A stretch of DNA of 64,000 nucleotides. It comes from Rhizophlyctis rosea (Eukaryota > Chytridiomycota > Chytridiomycetes > Rhizophlyctidales > Rhizophlyctidaceae). The stretch is taken from assembly GCA_027596075.1 (NCBI GenBank), contig JADGJC010000228.1, positions 312-64,311 on the forward strand. Direction: 5' to 3'. A program made the position numbers and the translations under genes. Under the pieces are notes generated by a model, which was given only the letters and a program-made list of their open reading frames with translations, ran no database searches and was not told the DNA's origin. Positions 1-12,505 of the stretch are shown here, piece by piece (position 1 is the stretch's first letter; every line of letters starts with the position of its first letter).

Positions 1-26
1 GAAGGGCTCCAAATTGGGTGCCGTAG

Positions 27-1169
27 ATGTCACTGCACACATTTCCTAACGTCAAAGCCGTCCACACGCACGGCAAGAACCCGGGGGATGAAGGTTCAGT
101 GTATATCCCAGCATTCAACAACGTCCTGCTGGTCGGGACTTTGGCATTCGTAGGCAGCTTCCAGTCTAGTGAGCAGTTGGCAAACTTCTCAGGTAGGTTC
201 ATTCGAGAATGCGACATAACGCTCGTTTGAAGTGTCTCTTGAAATCCCCGCCACACCTAATCTGCTACCCCCTCCCCTTCCCCCCACCCCAATCCAGGCA
301 TCTCAATCACAATCTGCATGATAATAACCGCCACCTTCTTCATGCTCGTCCTCCGCTACACCTGGTCCTACTCCCTCTGGCGCGTCATCCTCTTCGGCTC
401 CATCTTCCTAACCTTCGACCTGATCCTCTTCTCCGCCACCATCAAAAAAGTCGCCTCAGGAGGCTGGGTAGTCCTCCTCATCGCTCTCTCCTTCTTCGCG
501 ATAATGTACACCCACTTCTCAACAACAAACGAAGTCAACGATTACCTGCGCGACGAACTGTTGAGTCTAACAGAATTGAGACAGGGCGTAAAGCAGATGC
601 ATCGGACGGGGGGGACGATTGTGTTTGTGGGGAACGCGGATGAGGATGTACCGAATGTGTTGACTGTTTGTGCGAGGCGGTTGAATAGTTTGCCGATGAA
701 TATTGTTTGTTTGACGGCTATGAGTGCTAGTGCGCCGTTTATTGCGGATGAGGAGAGGATTGTGTTTAGGACTATTGATGCTGTTGCGGGGATTTATCGG
801 TTGGTTATTTCTTATGGTGGGTGCTTGTTTTTTTCAACTTCTTTACGAGCCTCTATATTGCACATTTGAATACGACCACCCCCACTCAAATCACTTCTTG
901 TTCTTCCCAAAGGTTACGCCGAACGTTCCATCGACGCCGTAGCAGCCGTCAACCGCGCGCGTAAACGCGGTCTGCGCATGGCACCTGATGAAAAACCTTC
1001 ATTCCTGGTCGGCAAAGAACTCATCAAAAGCGGGCCGGAAAGCTGGTTCTGGCAGCGAATAAGGAGAAGCGCATACGACTTCATCGATAGAAATACTCAG
1101 GGGAAGATCGAGTATTTCAATCTCCCGCCAGATGATACTTTGGAGGTTAGTGAGGTTTTCCATGGGTGA
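27..1169 (+). CDS. HAK/KUP-family potassium transporter, C-terminal part (5' end outside window)
   Basis: Exons read as 27..192, 298..816 and 913..1169; both introns are GT..AG and each splits a glycine codon. An in-frame TAG lies directly before base 27 within a good acceptor (ccgtag), so the first visible exon starts there and the gene continues upstream of the window. The product is the C-terminal part of a K+ uptake transporter of the plasma membrane. It has the family pattern VHTHGKNPGDEGSVYIP, then hydrophobic segments (LLVGTLAFVGSF, ITICMIITATFFMLV, WRVILFGSIFLTFDLILF, GWVVLLIALSFFAIM), then the cytosolic tail with SYGYAERSID. HAK/KUP proteins import K+ by proton symport; that is family knowledge, not visible here. 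Codon use flips from C-rich (311-520) to G/T-rich (600-810) inside exon 2. Confidence 0.88.
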
Positions 1170-1693
1170 CATGTCCTGTTGCTGCAAGAGCGAACGCGGA
1201 CTTTTTTTCTTGGATGAATTTAGTGTTTTGTATTCCGTTTTTCTGATCTGCTTTTGTTTTGTTTACTCGCAATACAGATAGCGGCGCAGATAGTACTCTG
1301 ATGGAATACAGACTTTTCGTGTGTGTTCAATGTTGATTGTTGAATGTGGTGACTTCTGAATGTTGTAAAATAGTACTTGCTTTATAGTGACTGCATCCCC
1401 ACGGTCAGTGGACCCATCAAGGAACGTGACAACGCGAAAGACCCAGTGCTACAACTCAATGTGAAGGGCGGACGCTTGCTACTTGCAAGCGGCGCTCATA
1501 AAGGAGCCGAATGCGATGGACGCAACACACAACATTTGAAGCAACTCAAATCCGTAAGAAAAGTATATATTCCATGCTCCACAGAAGCACTTGACAAAAA
1601 AAAAGTTCGTAAATACACCTAAAAACCACAACCCCAACCATAAACCACAAGGAATTCATCAGTCCCTAAAACTCCCACTACACCTCCACCACT
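1170..1693. other. Convergent intergenic region
   Basis: Lies between the 3' ends of the potassium transporter (+) and the membrane protein (-). It is T-rich just after the transporter stop and A-rich before 1640, as expected for two 3' untranslated regions. I see no gene here. Confidence 0.6.
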
Positions 1694-3629
1694 CTAATCA
1701 ATAACCAAAATATCCGTCGCAACACTCCCCGGCCTACTCCCCTCACTCGACACCGGACTCCTCGTCCTACTAGCCCCCCGCCCCCTCCTGGGCAAGGACT
1801 CCGACCCAAAATCACCCGGCCTCCTAGTCGACAACTTCCTCGCCCGCTCGTGCAGTGGCTCATCTTCGTCTGTGGAGAAGACTTGCGTGTCGTTCCCCAC
1901 CCTGCGACTTCCAGCAGACATTTTAGTGTTTGAACGCGACTTGCGCATGGAGACGTTGCGGGATGGCGATGTCGGCGACGACGCGCCGAGGTTTTGTTGG
2001 AGGGCTTGGAGGGCTACGGTTGCGAGTGGGGCGTCTTCGTCGTCTTCTATGGCGCCTCCGCGGCGGGGGGATGAGCGACCAGATTGGTGGCGTGATGCTG
2101 AGCGGGATAGACCGGTGTTGGAAGCTGAGTGGTGGAGAGATCCTCCTCCGCTGTGGGCAGATCGTTGTTTGCTGACGCTGCGTTTTGAAGAATCTTCTGG
2201 GCTGGCGTCGCGTCGGCGGCTGGAGCTGCGTTGACGGGATGTTCCGCGGCGGCGGGAGGAGTTGGCGCGTAGGACGGAGGAGGGGGTGTCGTCTTCGGAG
2301 GGGGATGTGCTGCCTCTTCTGCCGTCACGCCGACGCGAGGTAGATTGGTTGCGGGTGCGGGATTGGGACCTTTCGCGGGGGCGGACTTGGTCGGAGGGGT
2401 CTTCACGTCGCGCACGGGAAGGACGAGGGAGGGAGCCATTTTTGTCTGTGCCGAGGGATTTGTTGGAACGTTGGCGCATTAGGTCGTGGCTGGGGTTTCG
2501 CGTTGGGGTGGGAGGGTCGACGGTTATGGTGTAAAGGGGTGGTGGTGGGATGGCGGCACTAGCTTCGTAAAACCCGGATTCAGAACCCACTGGCGGAGGT
2601 GAGGCCGGACGATCCCCTGCCCCTTCTCTTCGTTTGTTGTGCTGAGAAGCGCTTCGCTTCGTTTTGGATTTACCGGAAAGTGACCTGTCCAACCCAGTGT
2701 CTGGAACAGACTTTGCCGACTTATTCCGTTGCAAGGTTCCGCTACGTTCATCACTCCGGGCACTACGATTGGATCTCATGGTCGCGAAGCGTTCATCGTC
2801 ATTCAGCACATTGTTGATTGCCGTTCCCAACGATTCCTCCTCGATGCGGATGACTGACCCAGCAGGCAATCCACCAGACAATCCTGATCCCAACCCGAGC
2901 CCACCAGTTCCCGCCGCCCGAGCCCGTGCCGCCGCCAAAACGTGGTAATCGACGTCACTATCGTCCAATGAAGAGTTATCCACATCGTTCCGTGCATATG
3001 GAGGAAGCACAGCCGGAGGAGCATTGCGCACGCCAGTTGGTGAAGCCCTCCCAGCAGCGGCTCTCTTCCTGTCCATCGATGGATACTCCGATGACTTGCG
3101 CGGAAGCGAGTCCCCGTCCTTCCTCCTGTCCCGGCTCTTATCCCGACTTTGAGCCCTCCTAACGCTGTTCCCTTCCCCGCTCCTAGCCGACCGAATGCTT
3201 CTGCTTCTTGACAGAGTATTGCTCCCCCCGGGTGCTCCTGATGCTTCTGCAAGCATGCTCCCTTCCACAAAGACAGGCTCTCCCTTCTTGTTGGTCCATT
3301 CATTTCCCTTCCTCCTCTCTCCGTTCTCCATTTCGATGAACTCCTTCGATTCGGGATTTCCCGCATGTCTCCTGTATATCAGCACGATAATGGCAATGAC
3401 GGCCCCTACGATGATGATAGCCAGCAAAATGACTAGCCATAGCGGTAATACTGTGCCTCCTGTAAGCGGTCAACACGTTTAGCAAACCGGGGATTATTTA
3501 CATAACGAAAAGCCCATTGACTCATCATGAATATTTACCTAAATTTACAGGTGACGTCGCATCAGCGACAACCATATGTGGCAGAGCAATGCCGACGAAA
3601 AGCAGCGTTTTTGCGCTAATGGAATGCAT
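1694..3629 (-). CDS. One-pass membrane protein with signal peptide and long Ser/Arg-rich cytoplasmic tail (unknown function)
   Basis: Two exons on the minus strand, 3629..3539 and 3459..1694, give exactly 619 codons (618 residues). The first exon supplies a signal peptide starting MHSISAKTLLFVGIALPH. After about ten residues comes a single membrane segment (LPLWLVILLAIIIVGAVIAI) with a YRRH stop-transfer end. The remaining 550 or so residues are low-complexity and rich in Ser, Arg, Asp and Pro, with many RSRS, SRSASR and RRRG stretches. This predicts a type I protein with a tiny outside part and a disordered, probably phosphorylated, cytosolic tail. The layout recalls fungal wall-stress sensors or scaffolds, but I do not recognise the family. 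Its 5' end faces a 1.3 kb gap. Confidence 0.75.
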
Positions 3630-4925
3630 TGCGTAAACTGTGCTCGTGCCAGGCAGGTATATGCAGGTGAGTAGCAGTGACAGAGACTGGTCGACAAGCG
3701 GGATGTCTGACGGGAAATGTGGCTGGACCGTTTTGTTTATTTACAATCAGTGGCCAGAAACACGAAACTTGGATGGTGCGGGTCCGGTGGCCAGTGCAGG
3801 AAATTGAGGTGGAAGATGCAGAGGACGTAGGAACGAAATGTCGCCAGCGACGGATGTTGGTAAAGTGGGGAACAGTGAACCAAAACCTTGTTGGGTCACG
3901 TTGCACCAGGCGATATCACTCCTAGCCTTATGTCCGAAGACCTCACTACCAGGTTGAACTTGGAGCTAAAAAAAAAGTCGTCCCAACCTCCGAAATGTGA
4001 GACCGCCACTTCCACTCCCTCGTTCAAACTTCAAACGTCACTATCAGTGGGCACTCGCAGTCTATGGGCAGGTTCGGCACTGGCACTGTCAAGGAAGAGA
4101 GTTCTTCCACATCATTTCGTCCCTTCCCATTTGCGTTCCTCCACGGAGGGGCGCAGCACTCGACTGTCGTGTTTGTGTTCAATTGTGTTACCACCCACAG
4201 CAGAGCCCAACTCCTTCTTTTGGTTGCTCCGACGAAGGTCGCCTGTGATACATGTACGCGCCACAGGTGGTGCAAGTCGGTTGACATACTCACTCTTATT
4301 GTATTGCTATTGGCCCTGATTGGGCCGTCATTGACCCCTTGCAATAGCTCGGATGTGCTCCGAAACTCGCAGTTGCGGTAAAGTCGGTCCTCCTGTTGTG
4401 AAGGACCGACCTTTTGTGTTCTGGGAAACAAAGGCGACAAGTTGTTGGAACCGACTACTATGTGGCACATAGGTGTGACATGGCGTATGTGGCTGGTATT
4501 CTACGAGCGCCACATATGAAAATATGCGCACCGATGATGCGTTGGTCCTGGCTCAGCCCAAAGCCTCAGAAATCAGGCCCAAAACATTCCCATTGAGGAA
4601 TGTGGTACAGCGATGCGTATTACTGTTCGTCGCTTGGGGAATGGTGTGGTGGTAAACGCGGCATACAAAAGCCACCGCATCTTGTGCTGAAACCTTTGGT
4701 TGGGTGTTCGATTCCCGGATCGGACATTTGCCAGAACGCACACGTCGAGCACTGGGCTGCCGTTCTCTTCACATCATCCTGAATAAGGAGGTGTGTTGGG
4801 GTGCTCTTTTCATATTTTTAACAAACTTTTTTCCGGCTTCTTTTCCCTAAGATCGCGCTGCGTCTTTCCACACCCATTCAGCCCTTCTATCAACTATAAT
4901 ATTTCTACCTTTAAGCAACAAAAAT
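3630..4925. other. Intergenic region, 1.3 kb
   Basis: Divergent upstream region between the minus-strand membrane protein and Tad2. It contains open frames up to 148 codons, but none has recognisable motifs or an exon-intron pattern. A short tRNA-like B-box around 4700 does not fold (see rejected items). Nothing else recognised. Confidence 0.5.
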
Positions 4926-5728
<803 letters not shown>

Positions 5729-6073
5729 ATCGATCTCCTTCTGGATAATTTGGAAGTGTATTTGGTTTGCAGCTGGTTCGACGCAGGTAGATCAACGATC
5801 CGTAGTACATCCACAGGATCCATGCCACTGATGCGGGATGCGCCATGGATACTGTCCCGATCAAAGCAAGCGGAGGTAGAGGGAATAGCACACAGCGTCC
5901 AGACAGTGTACATCTCCCGATGCATGACTTGAGGTGCAAAATTGTACAAAAAAAGTCTACAAATCTCTATCTTGAGGTCTACACCCTACCACATCATCTC
6001 GATGAAGGTCTATCCAAACCACTCTACGTAAATCTACATGAACTTCCCTATCTACAAACCGAAATTCCCCCCA
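5729..6073. other. Convergent intergenic region
   Basis: Short gap between the stop codons of the Tad2 gene and the palmitoyltransferase gene. It is C/A-rich on the plus strand towards 6070. I see no gene. Confidence 0.6.
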
Positions 6074-7631
6074 TCAAACCAACTTCTCCAACTCACTCTC
6101 ATCTCCACCCCCAACCACAACCGCAAACTCATACCCATCCCCCTCCATCCGCTGCGGACACAACCACCATGCAACCCTACTCCCCAAAATCGCCTTGACG
6201 TTCCGCAGTGTTCCCATATCGTATGGATCTTTAATTGTTGATATCCCGCCTTCGAAGGCGAATGCGGATTCGCGTTTTTCCGTGTACTCGATGGTGGTGA
6301 GGTTGCGGAGGGTGTAGTGGAACTTTTTGGGGAGGAAGAGTCAGGGGAATGTGAGGAAAGGAGTAATAGGAAACTTACTTGGTATGATGCCAGCATGCCC
6401 AAAATGGTGGTGAGGGGTATAAGGAGGGCGATGTTGATTCCTGCAATCAAAAACTAGTTTGCAAAAAGATGTCAATAACACTGCAGTGGTAAACAAGAAC
6501 GATGCCCTCCAACCAATATTTCTAATATTACAGCATACATACTTGTTGCTCATTCCTTTTCAAATGATCATTCGGTATGGTCCCCATTTGTGTCACAACT
6601 TCCCATATCCGCGCTCCACACAGAAATAAACACATCCCGCATGACACCATGCAGAAGAAGAGAAAACGTACGAAATGGCCTTGGTTGCGGTGGCCTACGC
6701 AGTTGTCTGTTTGTCAAGTCGCGTGAGAAATTTTATTTGAAAGTGCGTGTGGTTCAAGGGAATGGTAGCTCGGTCACATACTTATCCACGGGCCTGATGG
6801 AGACCAAAATGAGTTCGTGGCAAAGATGGGCAACTAAGTGCATGTGTACTCACAATGATGATCCATCCGCAAAACGCATCTGTTACACTGCCTGCAGTGG
6901 TGCGTTCTCGGCGGTTTGAAGACGTTGCACATTCTGATATGATTCTTCAATACATCCAATATTGTGGCTAACAAGGCGATGCAGAGTGTCCTACCGACAA
7001 TACCGTGGTTTGCCATCCTTCATTTTGACTTCCATCCATGAGTCGCTGCAGCGTCAGATGTATGTGAGTGAAGGTGATTACATACGTCGCGTCTTTTGCT
7101 AAAGGCGTGAAATGACTCCTCCTTTAAGTACCACAATAGCTCAGGACACATACTTTGCCATCTCCACCTCACCAAACGGCCCCAGGTTTGCGGGTTGCCA
7201 ATTTGGATCCACGCTGCCTGGGTCTATTTGATGACGCATTCATGAATTGAGGAAACATGCCATCAACATTTGTCCAGGTCGACCGCTACTTCCGATGCCG
7301 GAGAGGAGTTTACGCCTTACCCGTTGTCATAGCGAGCCAGTAATTTATGAGAAGCATCATCAAGGATACGTCGAATATGGATAACAAGAGGAAGGAGGTG
7401 CGATTTAGTGGACTCAGCCATGGTATGAAGACAAATATTTGGCTGCTGAGGGGGATGTAGGTCACTAGAAAGTAGACAGCGTTGGTCAGTGGGAGGTGAG
7501 ACAGAAAGGAAAGGAATATGGTTTGTATGGTAAAAGTAGGCTGGAGGAGTATGAAGCAGTATGGACCAACCTAGGAAGAGGACACAGACAACATATGCCG
7601 GGTTTCCCCGCCTCTTCTTTGGGTTGTTCAT
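6074..7631 (-). CDS. DHHC palmitoyltransferase (Pfa4/ZDHHC6-like)
   Basis: Ten exons on the minus strand: 7631..7571, 7464..7321, 7223..7154, 7121..7086, 7045..7004, 6933..6854, 6793..6782, 6706..6543, 6453..6379 and 6322..6074, giving 311 codons (310 residues). The enzyme S-acylates cysteines of membrane-associated proteins, usually at the ER or Golgi. Visible are membrane helices 1 and 2 ([32 protein letters not shown]), a DPGSVDPNW motif, the Cys-rich domain ([14 protein letters not shown] ... DHHCPWINNCVG), helices 3 and 4, TTIE in place of the TTxE motif, and a [10 protein letters not shown] tail. The catalytic Cys codon is split by an intron, and the next exon is only 12 nt. The first donor (GTTGGT) is weak, so exon 1 is the least certain. 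Confidence 0.9.
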
Positions 7632-8193
7632 TTGCGACTACCGCATCGCCCGGGCTAGCGAGTGCATCAGCTCGGAGGAACGGTGGCGACGCGCAACAAG
7701 TGACAAATGTGAAAGAAGCAGAGGTATGCCCGATGATTGCGTGTCACTGTGAGCCGGACTCTGCCCTTTTAGGGTATTCGTGATGGCAGACGAGGCAAAC
7801 CAGGTAAAGTCGGGAGGATTTCAAGAGGCAGTGAGAGGGACAAAGGTGAGACCTGAGCGAACAGCGGGAAGCAGAACGGTCAACTGGTGGCTTTGTGCGG
7901 CCAGCGCCACGCATGTGCCACAAAGCTTACATATTGTCACGTGAATTTCCCGCAGCAAGTTTCGAATTCACCAGAACCCATGATGGCATAGGCAAGAGCA
8001 ACACAGAACCCAACTGGACACTCGCAGCATCTTTCTCCCTTCTCCACCATCGATTTCCCACGACTTCACCCGCAGCAGGGCGAAACAATTATCCTTTCAT
8101 TTGCACATCCTCACATTAGAACTCAACAGAGTAGTGCAGCGCAGTTTGTGAGAAGGGCGAAAGACCTTTCATCCTGTGGGTGTCAAGTCAATC
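7632..8193. other. Divergent intergenic region between palmitoyltransferase and TFIIB
   Basis: Shared upstream region of two divergently transcribed housekeeping genes, so it probably holds both promoters. I cannot point to a TATA box or a factor site with confidence. Confidence 0.45.
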
Positions 8194-9341
8194 ATGTCGG
8201 CCGGTGTAGCGACTCCCCCTGCCAAAATCGTGCCGCAAAAGAACCTCAACGTACACCTGATATGCAAGAGGTGTCAAGTGCCTACGGAAATCGTTGAGCG
8301 ATTTGCGGAAGGGGACATGCTGTGTGGGGAGTGTGGTAAGTGCCCACTTCTTGAATGTGAGGAACCCATAGTATGAGACGGACAATCAACCCTTTCAACG
8401 AAGGACTTGTTCTGGGAGACCGCATCATCGATACCCGGTCAGAATGGCGTACCTTCGCCAACTCCGAAGACGGGGGCGACGACCCGTCTCGTGTTGGAGC
8501 AGCCGGCGACCCACTCCTCGGGGGCATCAACCAGCTTGAAGCCACCGTCATCAGCGCACGAGACGGCGGCTCAGGGGCCGCACGGGATCTCAGCCGCATC
8601 AACAACAAAATTCAAGGTCAACGCGCAGAAAAGCATCTCGCCCAAGCCTTCAAACACATCCAATCCATGGCCGAACACATGAACCTCGCCAAAATCGTCG
8701 TCGACTCGGCCAAACAGATCTACAAGCTCGTCGACGACGACAAGACCTTCAAAGGCAAATCCCCGGAAGCCATCGCCGCCGCCTGCATCTACATTGCCTG
8801 CCGACAAAACGCCGCAACGAGAACGTTCAAGGAAGTCTGTGGTGCGACCAACGTTCCCAAGAAGGAGATTGGGCGCATGTTCAAACAAATTCAGGCAAAG
8901 GTTTTGTCGAAAGGGGAGGGACAGGAGAAGGTTGAGATCCAGAAGGTCGAGGCAAGTTCGTACATCAGCCGCTTTGCGGACCATCTGAACTTTGACGCCC
9001 AACAACAACGTGCCACCCAAAAAGTGTGTAGCCCTTGAGACTCTGCGCACCATACATATTTAACGTCATACTAACGCGTTTCGCTTCACACAAAGGTGTA
9101 CAATGCCGCTGACAAGAAGGGCACTCTCGCCGGCAAGAGTCCCATCTCGATCGTGGCGGCCTGCCTGTACTTTGCGTGCCAAATGTCCAACAAGCCCACG
9201 ACCCCGGAAAAAATTGCCAATGTGGCTGGGTGCACGGAGGCGACGCTCAAGAATGCGTACAAGTTGTTGTATGAGAATCGCGAGGAGTTTGGGAAGGACT
9301 TGGGGCTGCCGAAGGGGGTGAAGGATTTGCCGGAGCCTTGA
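8194..9341 (+). CDS. SUA7: Transcription initiation factor TFIIB
   Basis: Three exons: 8194..8335, 8404..9023 and 9096..9341, giving 336 codons (335 residues, normal for TFIIB). The protein bridges TBP at the promoter and RNA polymerase II in the nucleus. The N-terminal zinc ribbon is complete: LICKRCQVP and MLCGECGLVLGDRIID, the second pair rejoined by the first splice. It is followed by the B-reader/linker (DTRSEWRTF) and two cyclin-like repeats: residues about 125-210 (KGKSPEAIAAACIYIACRQ) and 225-315 (AGKSPISIVAACLYFACQ). The second intron falls between the repeats. The last 100 nt turn G/T-rich compared with the C-rich middle. Confidence 0.96.
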
Positions 9342-10753
9342 AAATGTGAGTATGGTCTTTGGGGTTGGTTTCTGTCGCGTCAGGGCAATCTTGCAATGGC
9401 GCATATTTGTTTGACGGAGAGCCACCCTTTGCTGTCGGCAGAACAAAGTCCTCATATGACTTTTTGCATCGCCACAGTGTGTCGGGTCTGCTCTTGTCGC
9501 TCTGCTCTTCATGACGGTTCGATTGGAAATCTTCTCATTTTGCAAAAAAGCTCTCGAAACCAGACGGTGCCGGACATGCAAAAACAAGGAAACAAAAGAA
9601 GATTACAAAGTATCATCTGTATTATAATGCATAAAATTTGAAAATATATGAAAAAACAGTTGTTGCAGTATTTACATGTACGCGAAAAGTGGGGATTGCG
9701 CAAGGGAGAGTCTATATTTGAGATTTGTTTGGTTGTTTATGTCTGAGATTGTGGTTGTGTTTGTGCGGTATTTGGTGGTATTACGCCCTTCGCTTGCAGT
9801 TCTGAGATGAAATATGAACGTTAGCTGCTTTTCCTTGATATGCAAATCCTCAGTAGATGCTTGATCATTTCCGCATTACCTTTTTGATCTTCCGCGCTCA
9901 GAGAGAAGAATTCTCTCCGTTTGCCTTCGTACCAACGTCGGAGCTGTTGACAATTATCAAATAATCGATGAGTCATTCGAAACCGTGATCGCAAACCTAC
10001 GATATCTACATACCGGGGAGAAAGCATGCTCCTGTGGTCCCCAATCTGCCCAGAGGGCACAGTATACAAAGAAGCCTGTATTGTTGAAATTCAGCGTTTG
10101 AGGTCTGTTGGAAAGAGCACTTGCAAAGTCGAGCGCCGGAAGTGGCTTCCTACACACCAACAAGGAAGATGTTTCCGCCCACTTGGACTTTTCTTGCTAT
10201 AGGAGGGACTTGTTCCGTGCCTGGATGGAACGGATTATGTGTTGAATATAAGATTTTGGGCGGTTTGCTGAACGGGCGGTGAAAGGGAAAAACTTTTTTT
10301 ACATACGGGAGTTAAGGACCCTTCTTCTGTATTTCATCAGTTTGGGGTTTTCGGCGATAACCGCCGGGACTTTGTCGTCGTAGTGGTTCATTTTCGGGAG
10401 TGGTGGGTTGGTGAAGGGTGGACTTCAGCGGTGTGGAGGGGAGGAGTGATCTTCCACTGGTGAAATAAGCTGAGAGAGGAGAGATGCAAATGAGACGGCG
10501 AGACTCGATTGAGACTCGTGCATTCCATGTGTGAGCCAACTGGAACTCCCAAGCCACATCAACCAAATTGAGGGTGCAAATGGTGCAAATGGTGGGCCGT
10601 TGCAGTGAAAAAATAAAAAAGGCTGAACCCCTAAGTTCCCCCACCTTCGCCCTCTAATATCTCAAACTGAATTTGGAAGTCTCCGACTGACGTTACTGCA
10701 ATCAGCCAGTAGGAGGAGCAACTCTCCCTACTGATCACACTCTTGATAGCACA
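9342..10753. other. Intergenic region, 1.4 kb
   Basis: No recognisable gene. On the minus strand two overlapping frames (about 9821..10163) have protein-like composition, for example RLFDNCQQLRRWYEGKRREF. They lack a start, domains or a consistent splice model, so at most they are a gene relic. This stretch marks the border between the housekeeping block and the F-box array. Confidence 0.45.
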
Positions 10754-12132
10754 GTGACAAGTGACACGTCTACCAACGAGCGCAACGCTGTCCCACGTCG
10801 CCACATCTTGGACCTTCCAAACGAGCTTCTCTTCAACATCTTTGAGTTCATTCAGCCAAATAGTTTCATACGGAATTGTAAATTGACAATCGATGGTGTT
10901 CCCACGGAAGTTCCTTACGAAATACTCCTATCTCAGGTAAGAATTCGTATCTCGTCAGAACGTGCGTCTGTGCAATACGTACTTATGCTAGATGCCAGGT
11001 CTGCAAAACATTCCGTGCCACAGCATTTCGGTTGCGGAACGGGGACTTCTTCGACCTTCCCTACTACCTTTGCCGCGACAAGCTCAACTTGATCGATCAG
11101 GCATATGACATCTTCTCCCGCGACCTTTTGCGAGTGGCATCGGTTCGCACTTTGACCTTGACCCCTCTTACGGGAGCGCGGCCCTTGACGTTTGTCGGTT
11201 TGGGAAGATTGCAGTCCTTCGATCTTCAATTTGACGACGACGACGAGGAGGAACACGGTACCGACATGGATAGGCAAAGTGCGTTTGACCAGATTGTGGG
11301 TGCACTCGTTCTTTCGGCAAATGCCGAACGACCTTCACGTCTCCAAACCTGCAACATATACATCGAAAACGTCAACCTGAGCAACGAGTTTCTACAATTT
11401 CTTCTGACAATGCAAGACGCTCCGCTGAAGGCACTAGACTGGCACTATATTGGAGTCTACACCATACACGAACCCCCGATCTTGCCGGCCGACAACATCG
11501 CATTACGTCTACCCTCGGATCTTACATTCAAATCACTGGGCCAACTGAATATCACCTCCAGCATCAAGGTTCCCGATCTGGCTGCTGCATTCCCAAATCT
11601 GACTGAACTTTACATACAGAAAATCCCTCCATCGCACGACGTCGTCTACCCCGTACCAAGCCTGACAACGTTAACGCAATCCACTCTGACCAAACTCACT
11701 CTTGGTGGCGAAATTTGGACGGACGCCATCCTGACAGTCCCATTCTGTACACTTGCGTTCATCACGTCCCTCACCCTCCTTTGCCACCCTCCATGGAGTA
11801 CCGAGGAACCTCATCCTGCCGCAAACTCCCTATCCCAGTTGCGCAACGTAACATACATGCAATTTCGTCTTGTCGAGTGCGAAACGCTGTGCAGGCTGTT
11901 GTCGTACATTCCAAGCAAGAAGGTGGAGCACCTGCAGCTCTGGACTTACAACTGGAGATTTGAATATATGCGTGAAGTGTTGATGCGATGGCGTGGGGTG
12001 TTGAAGCAAATGGTCATTCTTATCAAGTGGAGCGATGCGAGCAAGGCCGAGCATGAGTTGGTGGCGAGAGATAGGGATAGGTTGCGGAAGGATTTGGGAA
12101 TCAACAGTATTGCCAGGGGGGCTATTAGTTGA
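10754..12132 (+). CDS. F-box/leucine-rich protein, array copy 1 (open throughout; start codon unresolved)
   Basis: Exons 10754..10936 and 10999..12132 give about 438 residues. F-box proteins recruit substrates to SCF ubiquitin ligases through Skp1. The F-box is visible near the N terminus (ILDLPNELLFNIFEFIQ) and continues after the intron as VCKTFRATAFRL. The rest is a leucine-rich region with irregular repeats (ASVRTLTLTPL, FPNLTELYI, FITSLTLL) and the array's C-terminal signature (LLSYIPSKKVEHLQLW ... RWRGVLKQM). The frame opens with GTG, and no in-frame ATG lies between the preceding stop (about 10690) and the F-box. Either a short upstream exon supplies the start or the start has been lost. 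Apart from that the copy is undamaged, one of two such copies here. Confidence 0.75.
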
Positions 12133-12505
12133 TTCGTTGCTGCTTTGGAAGAATAGGGTAGTGGATAGAGGGGTAGCCATCTTGGCTGTTTTTCGAACCT
12201 GTGGTGAATATGTGTCATGAATAGATTTCCTGCGCGCGTGGTCGAACTCTTCGCAATTGACTCATCCGCATGTGTGTGTTCAAGCAAAGCCTTGGGGATA
12301 AAATCATGGTTGGTTGGGTTTTGGTTGGATAAGATGAGATGGGCTAACAACTTGGTCCTTGGGCCATGCAGGCGGGAGACTGCGCGTCTTCTCGGTCTTG
12401 GGCATCGCTCTCGCATGCTTTTCTTTTGACGTTCCCCAGCTCAACGAAAAGAAACAACGCAGCTGACAGGGAAAAGCACACGTTGGTCAACTGACCGCCC
12501 GTACA
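12133..12505. other. Spacer between array copies 1 and 2
   Basis: No gene seen. About 370 bp separate the stop of copy 1 from the ATG of copy 2, a spacing comparable with other gaps in the array. Confidence 0.5.

Noticed and set aside
2047..2439. Pro-rich minus-strand frame inside the membrane-protein gene, and Arg-rich plus-strand frames opposite it
   Set aside because: Alternative frames of the low-complexity Ser/Arg tail; no start, motif or splice context.
4024..4470. Minus-strand frame of 148 codons in the gap before Tad2
   Set aside because: No domain, no signal, no splice partner, and overlapping plus-strand frames of similar length.
4600..4735. tRNA-like segment (A-box-like gtggtggtaaac and B-box-like gttcgattccc)
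   Set aside because: The T arm does not pair (gggtg against cccgg) and no acceptor or anticodon stem can be drawn; only the B-box resembles a tRNA.
7465..7631. First exon of the palmitoyltransferase reading on through [14 protein letters not shown]
   Set aside because: That version cannot join the next exon in phase; the donor after VLFL gives a continuous membrane helix.
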